From: an uncultured Variovorax sp.
GTDB lineage: Bacteria > Pseudomonadota > Gammaproteobacteria > Burkholderiales > Burkholderiaceae
NCBI GenBank assembly: GCA_946478645.1
Contig: CAMLCW010000122.1
Span: 1-12,914 of the forward strand
DNA length: 12,914 bases
Direction of reading: 5' to 3'
Under the pieces are notes generated by a model that saw only the letters and a list, made by a program, of their open reading frames with translations, searched no databases and was not told where the DNA came from. Every line of letters begins with the position of its first letter. The stretch's first letter is position 1. Below are positions 1 through 8,114 of this stretch, piece by piece. Position numbers and translations under genes: made by a program.

Positions 1-654
1 ATGGTGTTCGGCCATGTGCTCGAAGGGCGGGTGACGGTCTACGGCACGGTGCCCTATACGGCCTTCCTGGTGCCGGGCCTCGTGATGATGAGCGTGCTGC
101 AGAACGCGTTCGCCAACAGTTCTTCGTCGATCATCCAGAGCAAGATCATGGGCAACCTGGTCTTCGTGCTGCTCACGCCGCTGTCGCACTGGGGCTGGTT
201 TTTCGCCTACGTGGGCTCGTCGGTGGTGCGCGGGCTGGCCGTGGGACTCGGGGTCTTCGTGGTCACCATGTTCTTTGCGATGCCGAGCTTCGAGGCGCCG
301 CTCTGGATTTTGGTGTTCGCGCTGCTGGGCTCCGCGATGCTCGGCACGCTCGGGCTCATCGCCGGGCTTTGGGCCGAGAAGTTCGACCAGATGGCGGTGT
401 TCCAGAACTTTTTGATCATGCCCATGACCTTTCTTTCGGGCGTGTTCTATTCGATCGGCTCGCTGCCGCCGTTCTGGCAGAAAGTGAGCCATCTGAACCC
501 GTTCTTCTACATGATCGACGGCTTCCGCTATGGCTTCTTCGGCGTGAGCGACGCCTCGCCGTGGCTCAGCCTGGGCATCGTCGGCGCGGCGTGGCTTGTG
601 ATCAGCGCCATTGCAGTGCACCTGCTGCGCATCGGTTACAAAATTCGAGGCTGA
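1..654 (+). CDS. ABC-2 type transporter permease, C-terminal part (5' end outside window)
   Basis: This is the inner-membrane subunit of an ABC exporter of the ABC-2/YadH type. 217 residues are visible; relatives are about 250 residues, so roughly 35 N-terminal residues, including the first membrane helix, probably lie upstream and the ATG at position 1 is internal. Hydrophobic segments are seen at about residues 20-36, 50-60, 74-92, 100-124, 136-152 and 190-211. The run LIMPMTFLSGVFYSIGSLP and the following NPFFYMIDGFRYGFFG are the typical ABC-2 C-terminal pattern. The ATPase partner is normally encoded just upstream and is not visible. The substrate cannot be read from the sequence. Relatives sit beside ibaG and murA in other proteobacteria, near lipid-transport (mla-like) genes, but that link is by memory only. 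The stop is followed within 5 nt by a large inverted repeat. Confidence 0.85.
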   Translation: MVFGHVLEGRVTVYGTVPYTAFLVPGLVMMSVLQNAFANSSSSIIQSKIMGNLVFVLLTPLSHWGWFFAYVGSSVVRGLAVGLGVFVVTMFFAMPSFEAPLWILVFALLGSAMLGTLGLIAGLWAEKFDQMAVFQNFLIMPMTFLSGVFYSIGSLPPFWQKVSHLNPFFYMIDGFRYGFFGVSDASPWLSLGIVGAAWLVISAIAVHLLRIGYKIRG

Positions 655-658
655 AAAT

Positions 659-786
659 GCGGACCACCGGACGCAGAGGACGCGAAGGTTTCGCGAAGAG
701 CGCAAAAGAAAACCGAAAGACTTTTCTTGGGTCTTCCTTTCGCGTCCTCTGCGAAACCTTCGCGTCCTCTGCGTCCGGAAGTCCGC
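659..786. repeat. 128-bp near-perfect inverted repeat (intergenic repeat, copy 1)
   Basis: Two arms of about 60 nt (about 659-720 and 725-786) are reverse complements with few mismatches and almost no loop, so the RNA would form one very long hairpin. Both arms share the 20-nt core GGACGCAGAGGACGCGAAGG (669-688 on plus, 757-776 on minus). The right arm also contains a direct repeat, TTCGCGTCCTCTGCG, at 739-753 and 759-773 (period 20). A single arm of the same sequence recurs at 8036-8113. It occupies most of the 169-bp permease/bolA gap. It has no coding potential I believe, although frames are open through it. It looks like a dispersed palindromic (REP/MITE-like) element. It could limit read-through from the permease gene, but there is no T-run typical of an intrinsic terminator. 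Confidence 0.9.
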
Positions 787-823
787 TTTCGTACCGCGCC
801 AAAATGCATGCCGAACACCTCCC

Positions 824-1066
824 ATGACCGCTGAAGAACTCCAAGCCATCATCCAGTCCCATCTCCCCTGCGAGCACATCACGCTGGAAGGTGACGGCCG
901 GCACTGGTATGCCACCATCGTCTCGGCCGAATTCGAGGGCAAGCGCGCGATCCAGCGCCATCAGCGGGTCTACGCCACCCTCGGTGCGAAAATGCACACC
1001 GACGAGGTGCATGCGCTCTCGATGAAGACCTACACGCCGGCCGAATGGGCGGCGATCGACAAATAA
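824..1066 (+). CDS. ibaG: BolA family protein, IbaG-like
   Basis: An 80-residue BolA-family protein. The family binds monothiol glutaredoxins and carries or senses [2Fe-2S] clusters; IbaG (formerly YrbA) is the branch encoded beside murA in E. coli, matching this context. The class II KH-like core is visible: [20 protein letters not shown] (residues 18-37), the conserved F-x-G-K-x-x-x-x-RHQxVY segment (37-50) and [20 protein letters not shown] (56-75). H58 and H63 are candidate cluster ligands, and C16 is an extra candidate. The ATG at 824 gives the usual family N-terminus (MTAEELQ); the frame stays open upstream only because it runs through the inverted repeat. No clear Shine-Dalgarno sequence precedes it. 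It ends 47 nt before murA and is probably cotranscribed with it. Confidence 0.9.
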   Translation: MTAEELQAIIQSHLPCEHITLEGDGRHWYATIVSAEFEGKRAIQRHQRVYATLGAKMHTDEVHALSMKTYTPAEWAAIDK

Positions 1067-1113
1067 GCAAGCAAGCAACGGCCGCCGAGCGGCCCCTAAT
1101 CGCTGGATTCCTG

Positions 1114-2402
<1,289 letters not shown>

Positions 2403-2406
<4 letters not shown>

Positions 2407-2438
2407 TCACCCTCGCATCACAGGAGTCGCAATCGTGA
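2403..2438 (+). other. 11-codon mini-ORF bridging murA and hisG
   Basis: An ATG at 2403 overlaps the murA stop (ATGA) and reads [11 protein letters not shown], with its stop (TGA 2436-2438) overlapping the hisG GTG (GTGA). Its first five residues, MITLA, equal the first five of HisG, and the codons differ only by start-codon choice and synonymous third bases (ATC-ACC-CTC-GCA against ATC-ACG-CTT-GCT). The offset is 32 bp. It looks like a relic of an earlier hisG start that overlapped murA, or a tiny coupling peptide. It has no histidine run, so it is not a his attenuator leader. Translation is not shown. Confidence 0.4.
2422..2426 (+). promoter_or_regulatory. Shine-Dalgarno sequence deciding the hisG GTG start
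   Basis: AGGAG lies 8 nt before the GTG at 2435. It supports this GTG over the ATG at 2403, which would run out of frame after 11 codons. It is one of the few clear ribosome binding sites in the window. Confidence 0.75.
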
Positions 2439-3076
2439 TCACGCTTGCTCTGTCCAAAGGCCGCATCTTCGAAGAGACCCTGCCGCTGCTGGCCGCGGCC
2501 GGCATCGAGGTCACCGAGGACCCCGACAAGTCCCGCAAGCTGATCCTCGGCACCACCCGGCCCGACGTGCGCGTGGTGCTGGTGCGCGCCTCCGACGTGC
2601 CCACCTACGTGCAGTACGGCGGCGCCGACCTCGGCGTGACCGGGCTCGACGTGCTGCTCGAGCACGGCAACCAGGGCCTGTACCAGCCGCTCGACCTGCG
2701 CATTGCGGCCTGCCGCCTGAGCGTGGCGGTGCGTGCCGACTACGACTACGCCTCGGCCGTGCGCCAGGGCTCGCGCCTCAAGGTTGCGACCAAGTACGTG
2801 GGCCTGGCGCGCGAATTCTTCGCGAGCAAGGGCGTGCACGTCGACCTGATCAAGCTCTACGGCAGCATGGAGCTCGCGCCGCTCACCGGCCTGGCCGACG
2901 CCATCGTCGACCTGGTCTCGACCGGCAACACGCTCAAGGCCAACCAGCTGGTCGAGGTCGAGCGCATCATGGACATCAGCGCGCGCCTCGTGGTCAACCA
3001 GGCCGCGCTCAAGCTCAAGCGCGAGCCGATCCGCCGCATCATCGACGCCTTCGCGTCGGCCATTCCCTCTGCCTGA
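2435..3076 (+). CDS. hisG: ATP phosphoribosyltransferase catalytic subunit, short form
   Basis: Condenses ATP with PRPP, the first and feedback-controlled step of histidine synthesis. At 213 residues it is the short form: the two periplasmic-binding-like lobes are present but the C-terminal regulatory (ACT-like) domain of long HisG (about 300 residues) is absent. Short HisG works as a hetero-octamer with HisZ, a HisRS paralogue that brings histidine inhibition; hisZ is not in this window. Visible landmarks are [15 protein letters not shown] at the N-terminus, [12 protein letters not shown] (about 68-79) and the PRPP-binding signature with [13 protein letters not shown] (about 154-166). It starts with GTG behind a good AGGAG. 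It lies 28 nt after murA and 13 nt before hisD, so one transcript is likely. Confidence 0.97.
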   Translation: MITLALSKGRIFEETLPLLAAAGIEVTEDPDKSRKLILGTTRPDVRVVLVRASDVPTYVQYGGADLGVTGLDVLLEHGNQGLYQPLDLRIAACRLSVAVRADYDYASAVRQGSRLKVATKYVGLAREFFASKGVHVDLIKLYGSMELAPLTGLADAIVDLVSTGNTLKANQLVEVERIMDISARLVVNQAALKLKREPIRRIIDAFASAIPSA

Positions 3077-3089
3077 CCTTTTCCGACCC

Positions 3090-4412
3090 ATGACTCCGAA
3101 AGCAGCCCCCGCCCGACTGTCCACCGCCTCGGCCGGCTTCGACGCCGAATTCAAGGCGCGGCTGCATTGGTCCGCGGATGCCGATGCAGCCATCGAGAAG
3201 GTCGTGGCCGACATCCTGGCCGACGTGCAGCAGCGCGGCGACGAGGCGGTGCTTGAGTACACGCGGCGCTTCGACCGGCTCGATGCGACGACGCTTTCGG
3301 AACTGGAGCTCACGCAGGCCGAACTCAAGGCGGCCTTCGAGTCGCTGCCCGCGGCGCAGCGCGAGGCGCTTGAGGCCGCCGCGCGGCGCGTGCGCAGCTA
3401 CCACGAGGCGCAGAAAAAAGCCTCGGGCGAAAGCTGGAGCTATCGCGATGCCGACGGCTCGCTGCTCGGCCAGAAGGTCACCCCGCTCGACCGCGTGGGG
3501 ATCTATGTGCCAGGCGGCAAGGCCGCCTACCCGTCGAGCGTGCTGATGAACGCCATCCCCGCGCACGTCGCGGGCGTGGGCGAAATCGTCATGGTCGTGC
3601 CAACGCCCGGGGGAGAGAAGAATCAGCTCGTGCTCGCTGCCGCCTACGTGGCCGGCGTGACGCGCGCCTTCACCCTCGGCGGCGCCCAGGCCGTGGCCGC
3701 GCTGGCCTACGGCACCGCCACCATTCCCGCCGTCGACAAGATCACCGGCCCCGGCAACGCCTACGTGGCCGCCGCCAAGCGCCGCGTGTTCGGCACCGTC
3801 GGCATCGACATGATCGCGGGCCCGAGCGAGATCCTGGTGCTCGCCGACGGCAGCACGCCGCCCGACTGGGTGGCGATGGACCTGTTCAGCCAGGCCGAGC
3901 ACGACGAGCTCGCGCAGAGCATCCTGCTCTGCCCCGACGCGGCCTACATCGATCGCGTGCAGGCCGAGATCGACCGGCTGCTGCCGACGATGCCGCGCGC
4001 CGAGATCATTGCGGCCTCGCTCAACGGCCGCGGCGCGCTGATCCACACCCGGAGCATGGAAGAAGCCTGCGAGATCAGCAACCGCATCGCGCCCGAGCAC
4101 CTCGAGGTCAGCAGCAGCGAGCCGCAGCGCTGGGAGCCGCTGTTGCGCCATGCGGGCGCGATCTTCCTCGGCGCGTTCACGAGCGAAAGCCTCGGCGACT
4201 ACTGCGCCGGCCCCAACCACGTGCTGCCCACCAGCGGCACGGCGCGTTTCTCAAGCCCGCTCGGCGTCTACGACTTCCAGAAGCGCTCGAGCCTGATCGA
4301 GGTCAGCGAGGCGGGCGCGCAGGTGCTCGGCCCGATCGCGGTCACGCTGGCGGAAGGCGAGGGTCTTCAGGCGCACGCCGAAGCAGCACGGCTGCGGCTG
4401 CGCAACGCCTGA
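3090..4412 (+). CDS. hisD: Histidinol dehydrogenase
   Basis: Catalyses the last two steps of the pathway, L-histidinol to L-histidinal to L-histidine, with two NAD+ and a bound Zn2+. It is full length at 440 residues (E. coli 434). Zinc-ligand equivalents are Q268 and H271 (FSQAEHDE), D370 ([12 protein letters not shown]) and H429 (LQAHAE); the catalytic pair E336-H337 is in [10 protein letters not shown] and H377 is in GPNHVLP. The signature region around [15 protein letters not shown] (217-231) is intact. The ATG at 3090 follows hisG by 13 nt. There is no purine-rich site before it, only a pyrimidine-rich tract (CCTTTTCC). The next gene is the small secreted protein, 34 nt downstream. Confidence 0.97.
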   Translation: MTPKAAPARLSTASAGFDAEFKARLHWSADADAAIEKVVADILADVQQRGDEAVLEYTRRFDRLDATTLSELELTQAELKAAFESLPAAQREALEAAARRVRSYHEAQKKASGESWSYRDADGSLLGQKVTPLDRVGIYVPGGKAAYPSSVLMNAIPAHVAGVGEIVMVVPTPGGEKNQLVLAAAYVAGVTRAFTLGGAQAVAALAYGTATIPAVDKITGPGNAYVAAAKRRVFGTVGIDMIAGPSEILVLADGSTPPDWVAMDLFSQAEHDELAQSILLCPDAAYIDRVQAEIDRLLPTMPRAEIIAASLNGRGALIHTRSMEEACEISNRIAPEHLEVSSSEPQRWEPLLRHAGAIFLGAFTSESLGDYCAGPNHVLPTSGTARFSSPLGVYDFQKRSSLIEVSEAGAQVLGPIAVTLAEGEGLQAHAEAARLRLRNA

Positions 4413-4446
4413 GCGCGGCCGGTTGCGCCAGGAGCAGGCACGCACG

Positions 4447-4821
4447 ATGGCCGCCATACGCCGTTTTCATCGTCCGCGCATGGCGGCCGTGCTGCTGTCG
4501 CTGCTCGCGGCCGCGGGCGTCGCGCAGGCCATGAGCATCCGCGAACTGCGCACGCTCGAAGCCGCCGAGAAGGATGGCAAGGCCTATGCGAGCTACTACC
4601 TCGTCGGCGTGCTCGAAGGCCTGCGCGAAGGCGCCGACGCAGCGCAGCGCAACGGCCAGAAGCCGCTGTTCTGCATCGAAGGCCGCCGGCTCGAGCCTTC
4701 GATGGCACGCTCCCTCTACCAGACCGAGCTGAGCCGCAACGCCGACAGCTACGAAGCCGACATGCCGGTCCAGCTGGTCATGGCCGGCGCCCTCCAAAAC
4801 AGCTACCGCTGCACCCGATGA
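4447..4821 (+). CDS. Small exported protein, possible Rap1a/Tai-like fold
   Basis: 124 residues of unknown function. The N-terminus is a textbook Sec signal: basic start (RRFHRPR, 5-11), hydrophobic core (about 13-24) and an AQA cleavage site after A28, giving a mature protein of about 96 residues in the periplasm or outside. The mature part has exactly two cysteines, C76 (PLFCIEG) and C122 (NSYRCTR), that could form a disulfide. Layout of a helix with YYLVGVLEGL (about 50-59), a cysteine turn, a helix, then an Ala/Leu-rich helix ending in a C-terminal Cys resembles Rap1a/Tai-type proteins, known as type VI effector immunity proteins. That match is from pattern memory, and no effector gene is seen here. 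Its stop overlaps the hisC ATG (ATGA), so it is coupled to hisC. Another in-frame ATG exists at 4480; 4447 gives the better basic n-region. Confidence 0.8.
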   Translation: MAAIRRFHRPRMAAVLLSLLAAAGVAQAMSIRELRTLEAAEKDGKAYASYYLVGVLEGLREGADAAQRNGQKPLFCIEGRRLEPSMARSLYQTELSRNADSYEADMPVQLVMAGALQNSYRCTR

Positions 4822-5915
4822 CTTCTTCTCCCTCGACATCCGCTTCTCCTTCGATCGACCGCATCCGTTCCGACATCCAGTCGATGCATGCCTATGCGGT
4901 GCAGGACGCGCGCGGGCTGGTCAAGCTCGACGCGATGGAGAACCCGTACGGCCTGCCTGCAGCGCTGCAGGCCGAACTCGGCGCGCGGCTCGGCGCGCTG
5001 GCGCTCAACCGTTATCCGGGCGAGCGCGGCGCCGACCTGCAGCGCGCGCTGGCCGCGCATGCCCGCATGCCCGAAGGCTTCGGCCTGATGCTCGGCAACG
5101 GCTCGGACGAACTGATCTCGCTGCTGGCCATCGCCTGCGACAAGCCGGGCGCCGCGGTGCTGGCGCCCGTGCCGGGCTTCGTGATGTACGCCATGAGCGC
5201 GCAGTTGCAGGGCCTGCGCTTCGTGGGCGTGCCGCTCACGGCCGATTTCGAGCTCGACGAGGCCGCGATGCTCGCCGCCATCGCGCGCGAAAAGCCCGCC
5301 ATCGTCTACCTCGCCTATCCGAACAACCCCACCGCCAACCTCTGGGACGACGCGGCGATCGAGAAGATCGTCGAAGCCCAGGGCGCCCAGGGCGGGCTGG
5401 TGGTCATCGACGAGGCCTACCAGCCCTTCGCGGCCCGCAGCTACATCGACCGCATCGCGCGCCATGGCCATGTGCTGCTGATGCGCACGCTCAGCAAGTT
5501 CGGCCTGGCCGGCATCCGGCTCGGCTATCTCATGGGGCCGGCCGCGCTGGTCGCCGAGATCGACAAGGTGCGCCCGCCCTACAACATCAGCGTGCTCAAC
5601 TGCGAGTGCGCGCTGTTCGCGCTCGAGCATGCCGAAGTGTTCGAGGCCCAGGCGCGGCAGATCCGCGACGAGCGCCACCGGCTCATGATGGGCCTCGGTC
5701 GGCTGCCGGGCGTGAAGACCTGGCCGAGCGACGCCAACATGATCCTGGTGCGGGTGCCCGACGCCGCAAAGACCTTCGACGGCATGAAGAGCCGCGGGGT
5801 TCTGGTCAAGAACGTTTCTAAAATGCACGAACTGCTCGCAAACTGTCTGCGCCTGACCGTCGGCACCGCCGACGAGAATGCCCGCATGCTCGCGGCCCTC
5901 GAAGAATCACTATGA
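4818..5915 (+). CDS. hisC: Histidinol-phosphate aminotransferase
   Basis: A PLP-dependent class I/II aminotransferase converting imidazole acetol phosphate plus glutamate to histidinol phosphate. It has 365 residues, normal for the family. Fold landmarks are LDAMENPYG (37-45), LGNGSDELI (92-100), YPNNPTAN (167-174, with N170 contacting PLP), D198 and Y201 in [10 protein letters not shown], the Schiff-base lysine K227 in [10 protein letters not shown] and R234 in IRLGY. The start ATG overlaps the stop of the upstream secreted-protein gene by 4 nt, implying translational coupling, and the stop overlaps the hisB start in the same way. Residues 333-338 are encoded by a locally AT-rich stretch (5815-5825) that includes TAAAAT, a possible weak internal promoter. 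Confidence 0.96.
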   Translation: MTSSPSTSASPSIDRIRSDIQSMHAYAVQDARGLVKLDAMENPYGLPAALQAELGARLGALALNRYPGERGADLQRALAAHARMPEGFGLMLGNGSDELISLLAIACDKPGAAVLAPVPGFVMYAMSAQLQGLRFVGVPLTADFELDEAAMLAAIAREKPAIVYLAYPNNPTANLWDDAAIEKIVEAQGAQGGLVVIDEAYQPFAARSYIDRIARHGHVLLMRTLSKFGLAGIRLGYLMGPAALVAEIDKVRPPYNISVLNCECALFALEHAEVFEAQARQIRDERHRLMMGLGRLPGVKTWPSDANMILVRVPDAAKTFDGMKSRGVLVKNVSKMHELLANCLRLTVGTADENARMLAALEESL

Positions 5916-6535
5916 CCACCCCACAGCTTGCCGACAGCGGCACCGCCGCGCGTACCGCCTCGGTCACGCGCAACACCGCCGAAACCAAGATCACCGCGAG
6001 CGTCAACCTCGACGGTACCGGGAAGGCCAAGCTCTCGACCGGCATCGGCTTCTTCGACCACATGCTCGACCAGATCGCGCGCCACGGGCTGATCGATCTC
6101 GAGATCGACTGCCAGGGCGACCTGCACATCGACGGCCATCACACCGTCGAAGACGTGGGCATCACGCTCGGCCAGGCCGTGGCCAAGGCCGTCGGCGACA
6201 AGAAGGGCATCCGCCGCTACGGCCATGCCTACGTGCCGCTCGACGAGGCGCTGAGCCGCGTGGTGATCGATTTCTCGGGCCGCCCAGGCCTCGAGATGCA
6301 CGTGCCGTTCACCAGCGGCATGATCGGCACCTTCGACAGCCAGCTGACCTATGAATTCTTCCAGGGCTTCGTGAACCACGCCTTCGTCACGCTGCACATC
6401 GACAACCTCAAGGGCGTGAATGCGCACCACCAGTGCGAGACCGTGTTCAAGGCCTTCGCACGTGCGCTGCGCAGCGCACTCGAACTCGATCCGCGCTCGG
6501 CCGGCATGATTCCGTCGACCAAGGGCTCGCTCTGA
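5912..6535 (+). CDS. hisB: Imidazoleglycerol-phosphate dehydratase, monofunctional
   Basis: Dehydrates imidazole glycerol phosphate to imidazole acetol phosphate at a Mn2+ centre. It is 207 residues with only the dehydratase domain, unlike the enterobacterial bifunctional HisB of about 355 residues, so histidinol-phosphate phosphatase must come from another locus. Both pseudo-repeat halves are intact: [16 protein letters not shown] (44-59) with HHTVED (76-81), and [15 protein letters not shown] (172-186). The C-terminal PSTKG (201-205) is typical. The first 15 or so residues are a weakly conserved tail. The start ATG overlaps the hisC stop (ATGA), so translation is probably coupled; only a weak GAAG precedes it. 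hisH begins 20 nt after the stop. Confidence 0.97.
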   Translation: MTTPQLADSGTAARTASVTRNTAETKITASVNLDGTGKAKLSTGIGFFDHMLDQIARHGLIDLEIDCQGDLHIDGHHTVEDVGITLGQAVAKAVGDKKGIRRYGHAYVPLDEALSRVVIDFSGRPGLEMHVPFTSGMIGTFDSQLTYEFFQGFVNHAFVTLHIDNLKGVNAHHQCETVFKAFARALRSALELDPRSAGMIPSTKGSL

Positions 6536-6550
6536 ACCAGGCGCCCGCTG

Positions 6551-6574
6551 AAGCTATGAAATCTGTAGCAGCAA
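6551..6574. repeat. Short palindromic repeat overlapping the hisH start
   Basis: AAGCTATGAAATCTGTAGCA contains the imperfect inverted pair GCTAT (6553-6557) and GTAGC (6565-6569) around a 7-nt spacer. It resembles from memory a very abundant short repeat of Comamonadaceae genomes with a GCTAT-N7-ATAGC/GTAGC core. Its AT-rich make-up stands out from the flanks. It sits in the hisB/hisH junction and contributes the hisH ATG (6556) and first codons. Confidence 0.5.
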
Positions 6575-7215
6575 ATACCGTCGCCGTGGTCGACTACGGC
6601 ATGGGCAACCTGCACTCGGTGTCGCAGGCCGTGCGCCATGCGGCCGACCTCGCGGGCGTGGAGGTGTTCGTCACTTCCGATCCCGAGGTGGTGCGTAGCG
6701 CCACGCGCGTGGTGCTGCCGGGGCAGGGCGCCATGCCAGACTGCATGCGCGAGCTGCGCGAGTCGGGGCTGATGGAGTCGGTGCTCGAAGCGGCGGCCAG
6801 CAAGCCGCTCTTCGGCGTCTGCGTCGGCATGCAGATGCTGTTGTCGCGCAGCGACGAAGGCCCGACCGAGGGGCTCGGCCTGATTCCGGGCGAGGTCGTC
6901 AAGTTTGATCTCGCCGGGCGGACGCAGCCGGACGGCAGCCGCTTCAAGGTGCCGCAGATGGGCTGGAACCAGGTGCGCCAGGCGCATGCGCACGCCATGT
7001 GGGCGGGCGTGCCGGACCTGAGCTACTTCTATTTCGTCCACAGCTTCTATGCCCGGCCGGCGGACGCGCGGCACAGCGTGGGCGAGTCGGATTACGGGGC
7101 ATGCTTTACCGCCGCCATCGCACGCGATAATATTTTTGCCACCCAGTTCCACCCCGAGAAGAGTGCGGACCATGGGTTGCAGCTCTATCGAAACTTCCTT
7201 CACTGGAATCCCTGA
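6556..7215 (+). CDS. hisH: Imidazole glycerol phosphate synthase, glutamine amidotransferase subunit
   Basis: A class I glutaminase that supplies ammonia to HisF. It has 219 residues; E. coli HisH has 196, and the excess is partly an N-terminal tail. The catalytic triad is visible: C89 in GVCVGMQ, H199 in ATQFHPEKS and E201. [12 protein letters not shown] (11-22) is the conserved first strand and loop, and [13 protein letters not shown] (52-64) carries the oxyanion-region glycines. The ATG at 6556 is chosen because no alternative start keeps the first strand whole, but its first codons (MKSVAAN) derive from a short repeat. The frame is also open upstream into hisB. The 3' part contains a rare AT-rich codon run (GAT-AAT-ATT-TTT, DNIF, 190-193), a candidate promoter for hisA. 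The partner HisF is over 2.9 kb downstream. Confidence 0.95.
   Translation: MKSVAANTVAVVDYGMGNLHSVSQAVRHAADLAGVEVFVTSDPEVVRSATRVVLPGQGAMPDCMRELRESGLMESVLEAAASKPLFGVCVGMQMLLSRSDEGPTEGLGLIPGEVVKFDLAGRTQPDGSRFKVPQMGWNQVRQAHAHAMWAGVPDLSYFYFVHSFYARPADARHSVGESDYGACFTAAIARDNIFATQFHPEKSADHGLQLYRNFLHWNP
7105..7133 (+). promoter_or_regulatory. Candidate internal promoter in hisH, upstream of hisA
   Basis: TTTACC (7105-7110) and TAATAT (7128-7133) are separated by 17 bp and each match 4 of 6 bases of the sigma-70 consensus. Four consecutive codons here use A or T in the third position in a strongly GC3 gene, suggesting DNA-level constraint. It would start RNA near 7140, about 140 nt before hisA, and could boost hisA and beyond. 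This is prediction only. Confidence 0.3.
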
Positions 7216-7279
7216 CCACCGTTCCACGCCTGGGCTTCGCCTTCCAAAAGCCCGTTCTTCGCCCTCTCGCGCCACTTTC

Positions 7280-8023
7280 ATGCTCCTCATCCCAGCGATC
7301 GACCTCAAAGACGGCCACTGCGTTCGCCTCAAGCAAGGCGATATGGACCAGTCCACCATCTTCAGCGAAGACCCGGCCGCCATGGCGCGCAAGTGGGTCG
7401 ATGCCGGCGCGCGGCGGCTGCACCTGGTCGACCTGAACGGCGCCTTCGCCGGCAAGCCGCAGAACCATGCGGCCATCAAGGCGATCCTGCGTGAAGTGGG
7501 CGACGACATCCCGGTGCAGCTCGGCGGCGGCATCCGCGACCTCGACACCATCGAGCGCTACATCGACGACGGCCTGCGCTACGTGATCATCGGCACCGCC
7601 GCGGTCAAGAACCCCGGTTTCCTGAAGGACGCCTGCGTGGCTTTCGGCGGCCACATCATCGTGGGGCTCGATGCCAAGGACGGCAAGGTCGCCACCGACG
7701 GCTGGAGCAAGCTCACGGGCCACGAGGTGGCCGACCTCGGCAAGAAGTTCGAGGACTACGGCGTCGAGTCGATCATCTACACCGACATCGGCCGCGACGG
7801 CATGCTTTCGGGCATCAACATCGAAGCCACCGTCAAGCTCGCACAGGCCCTCACGATCCCGGTGATCGCCTCGGGAGGCCTCTCGAACATGGGCGACATC
7901 GACAAGCTCTGCGAGGTCGAGCCCGAGGGCGTCGAAGGCGTGATCTGCGGGCGTGCGATCTATTCGGGCGACCTCGACTTCGCGGCCGCGCAGGCGCGGG
8001 CGGACGAACTCGCGGGGGCCTGA
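7280..8023 (+). CDS. hisA: ProFAR isomerase (phosphoribosylformimino-AICAR ribotide isomerase)
   Basis: A (beta/alpha)8-barrel that performs the Amadori rearrangement of ProFAR to PRFAR, the substrate of HisF/HisH. It has 247 residues, the usual length. The general acid/base aspartates are D8 ([11 protein letters not shown]) and D169 ([11 protein letters not shown]); the phosphate-binding loops LGGGIRD (81-87) and VIASGGLS are both present. The ATG at 7280 is chosen because [10 protein letters not shown] is the family start; the frame is open far upstream into hisH. The 64-nt hisH/hisA gap shows no clear ribosome binding site or stem-loop and ends in a pyrimidine-rich tract. HisA is normally followed directly by its paralogue HisF, but here two unrelated genes intervene. 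Confidence 0.97.
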   Translation: MLLIPAIDLKDGHCVRLKQGDMDQSTIFSEDPAAMARKWVDAGARRLHLVDLNGAFAGKPQNHAAIKAILREVGDDIPVQLGGGIRDLDTIERYIDDGLRYVIIGTAAVKNPGFLKDACVAFGGHIIVGLDAKDGKVATDGWSKLTGHEVADLGKKFEDYGVESIIYTDIGRDGMLSGINIEATVKLAQALTIPVIASGGLSNMGDIDKLCEVEPEGVEGVICGRAIYSGDLDFAAAQARADELAGA

Positions 8024-8035
8024 GCGGCTGTAGTT

Positions 8036-8113
8036 CGAAGCGGACTTCCGGACGCAGAGGACGCGAAGGTTTCGCGAAGGACGCGAAAGGACAACCGAAA
8101 AGGTTTCTTTCGC
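8036..8113. repeat. Half copy of the intergenic repeat (copy 2), with terminal hairpin
   Basis: One arm of the element at 659-786, with the same 20-nt core GGACGCAGAGGACGCGAAGG at 8050-8069 and close agreement from the GCGGAC at 8040 through about 8100. Instead of a second arm it ends in its own short hairpin: GCGAAAG (8083-8089) pairs with CTTTCGC (8107-8113), and AACC (8093-8096) with GGTT (8102-8105) around GAAAA. It fills the hisA/ATPase gap and stops 1-2 nt before the ATPase GTG, so it forms that gene's 5' untranslated region. It might act as a weak terminator or RNA-processing site after hisA. Confidence 0.85.
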
Positions 8114-8114
8114 C

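Noticed and set aside
659..786. CRISPR-like array (20-bp period in the right arm)
   Set aside because: Only two direct units are present, with no spacers and no cas genes; the structure is an inverted repeat.
1065..1076. Three AAGC units after bolA as a phase-variable repeat
   Set aside because: There are only three copies, outside any frame or promoter spacing that I can support.
4447..4821. Type VI secretion effector-immunity pair
   Set aside because: The protein resembles immunity folds, but no effector, VgrG, PAAR or secretion gene is in the window, so only the fold suggestion is kept.
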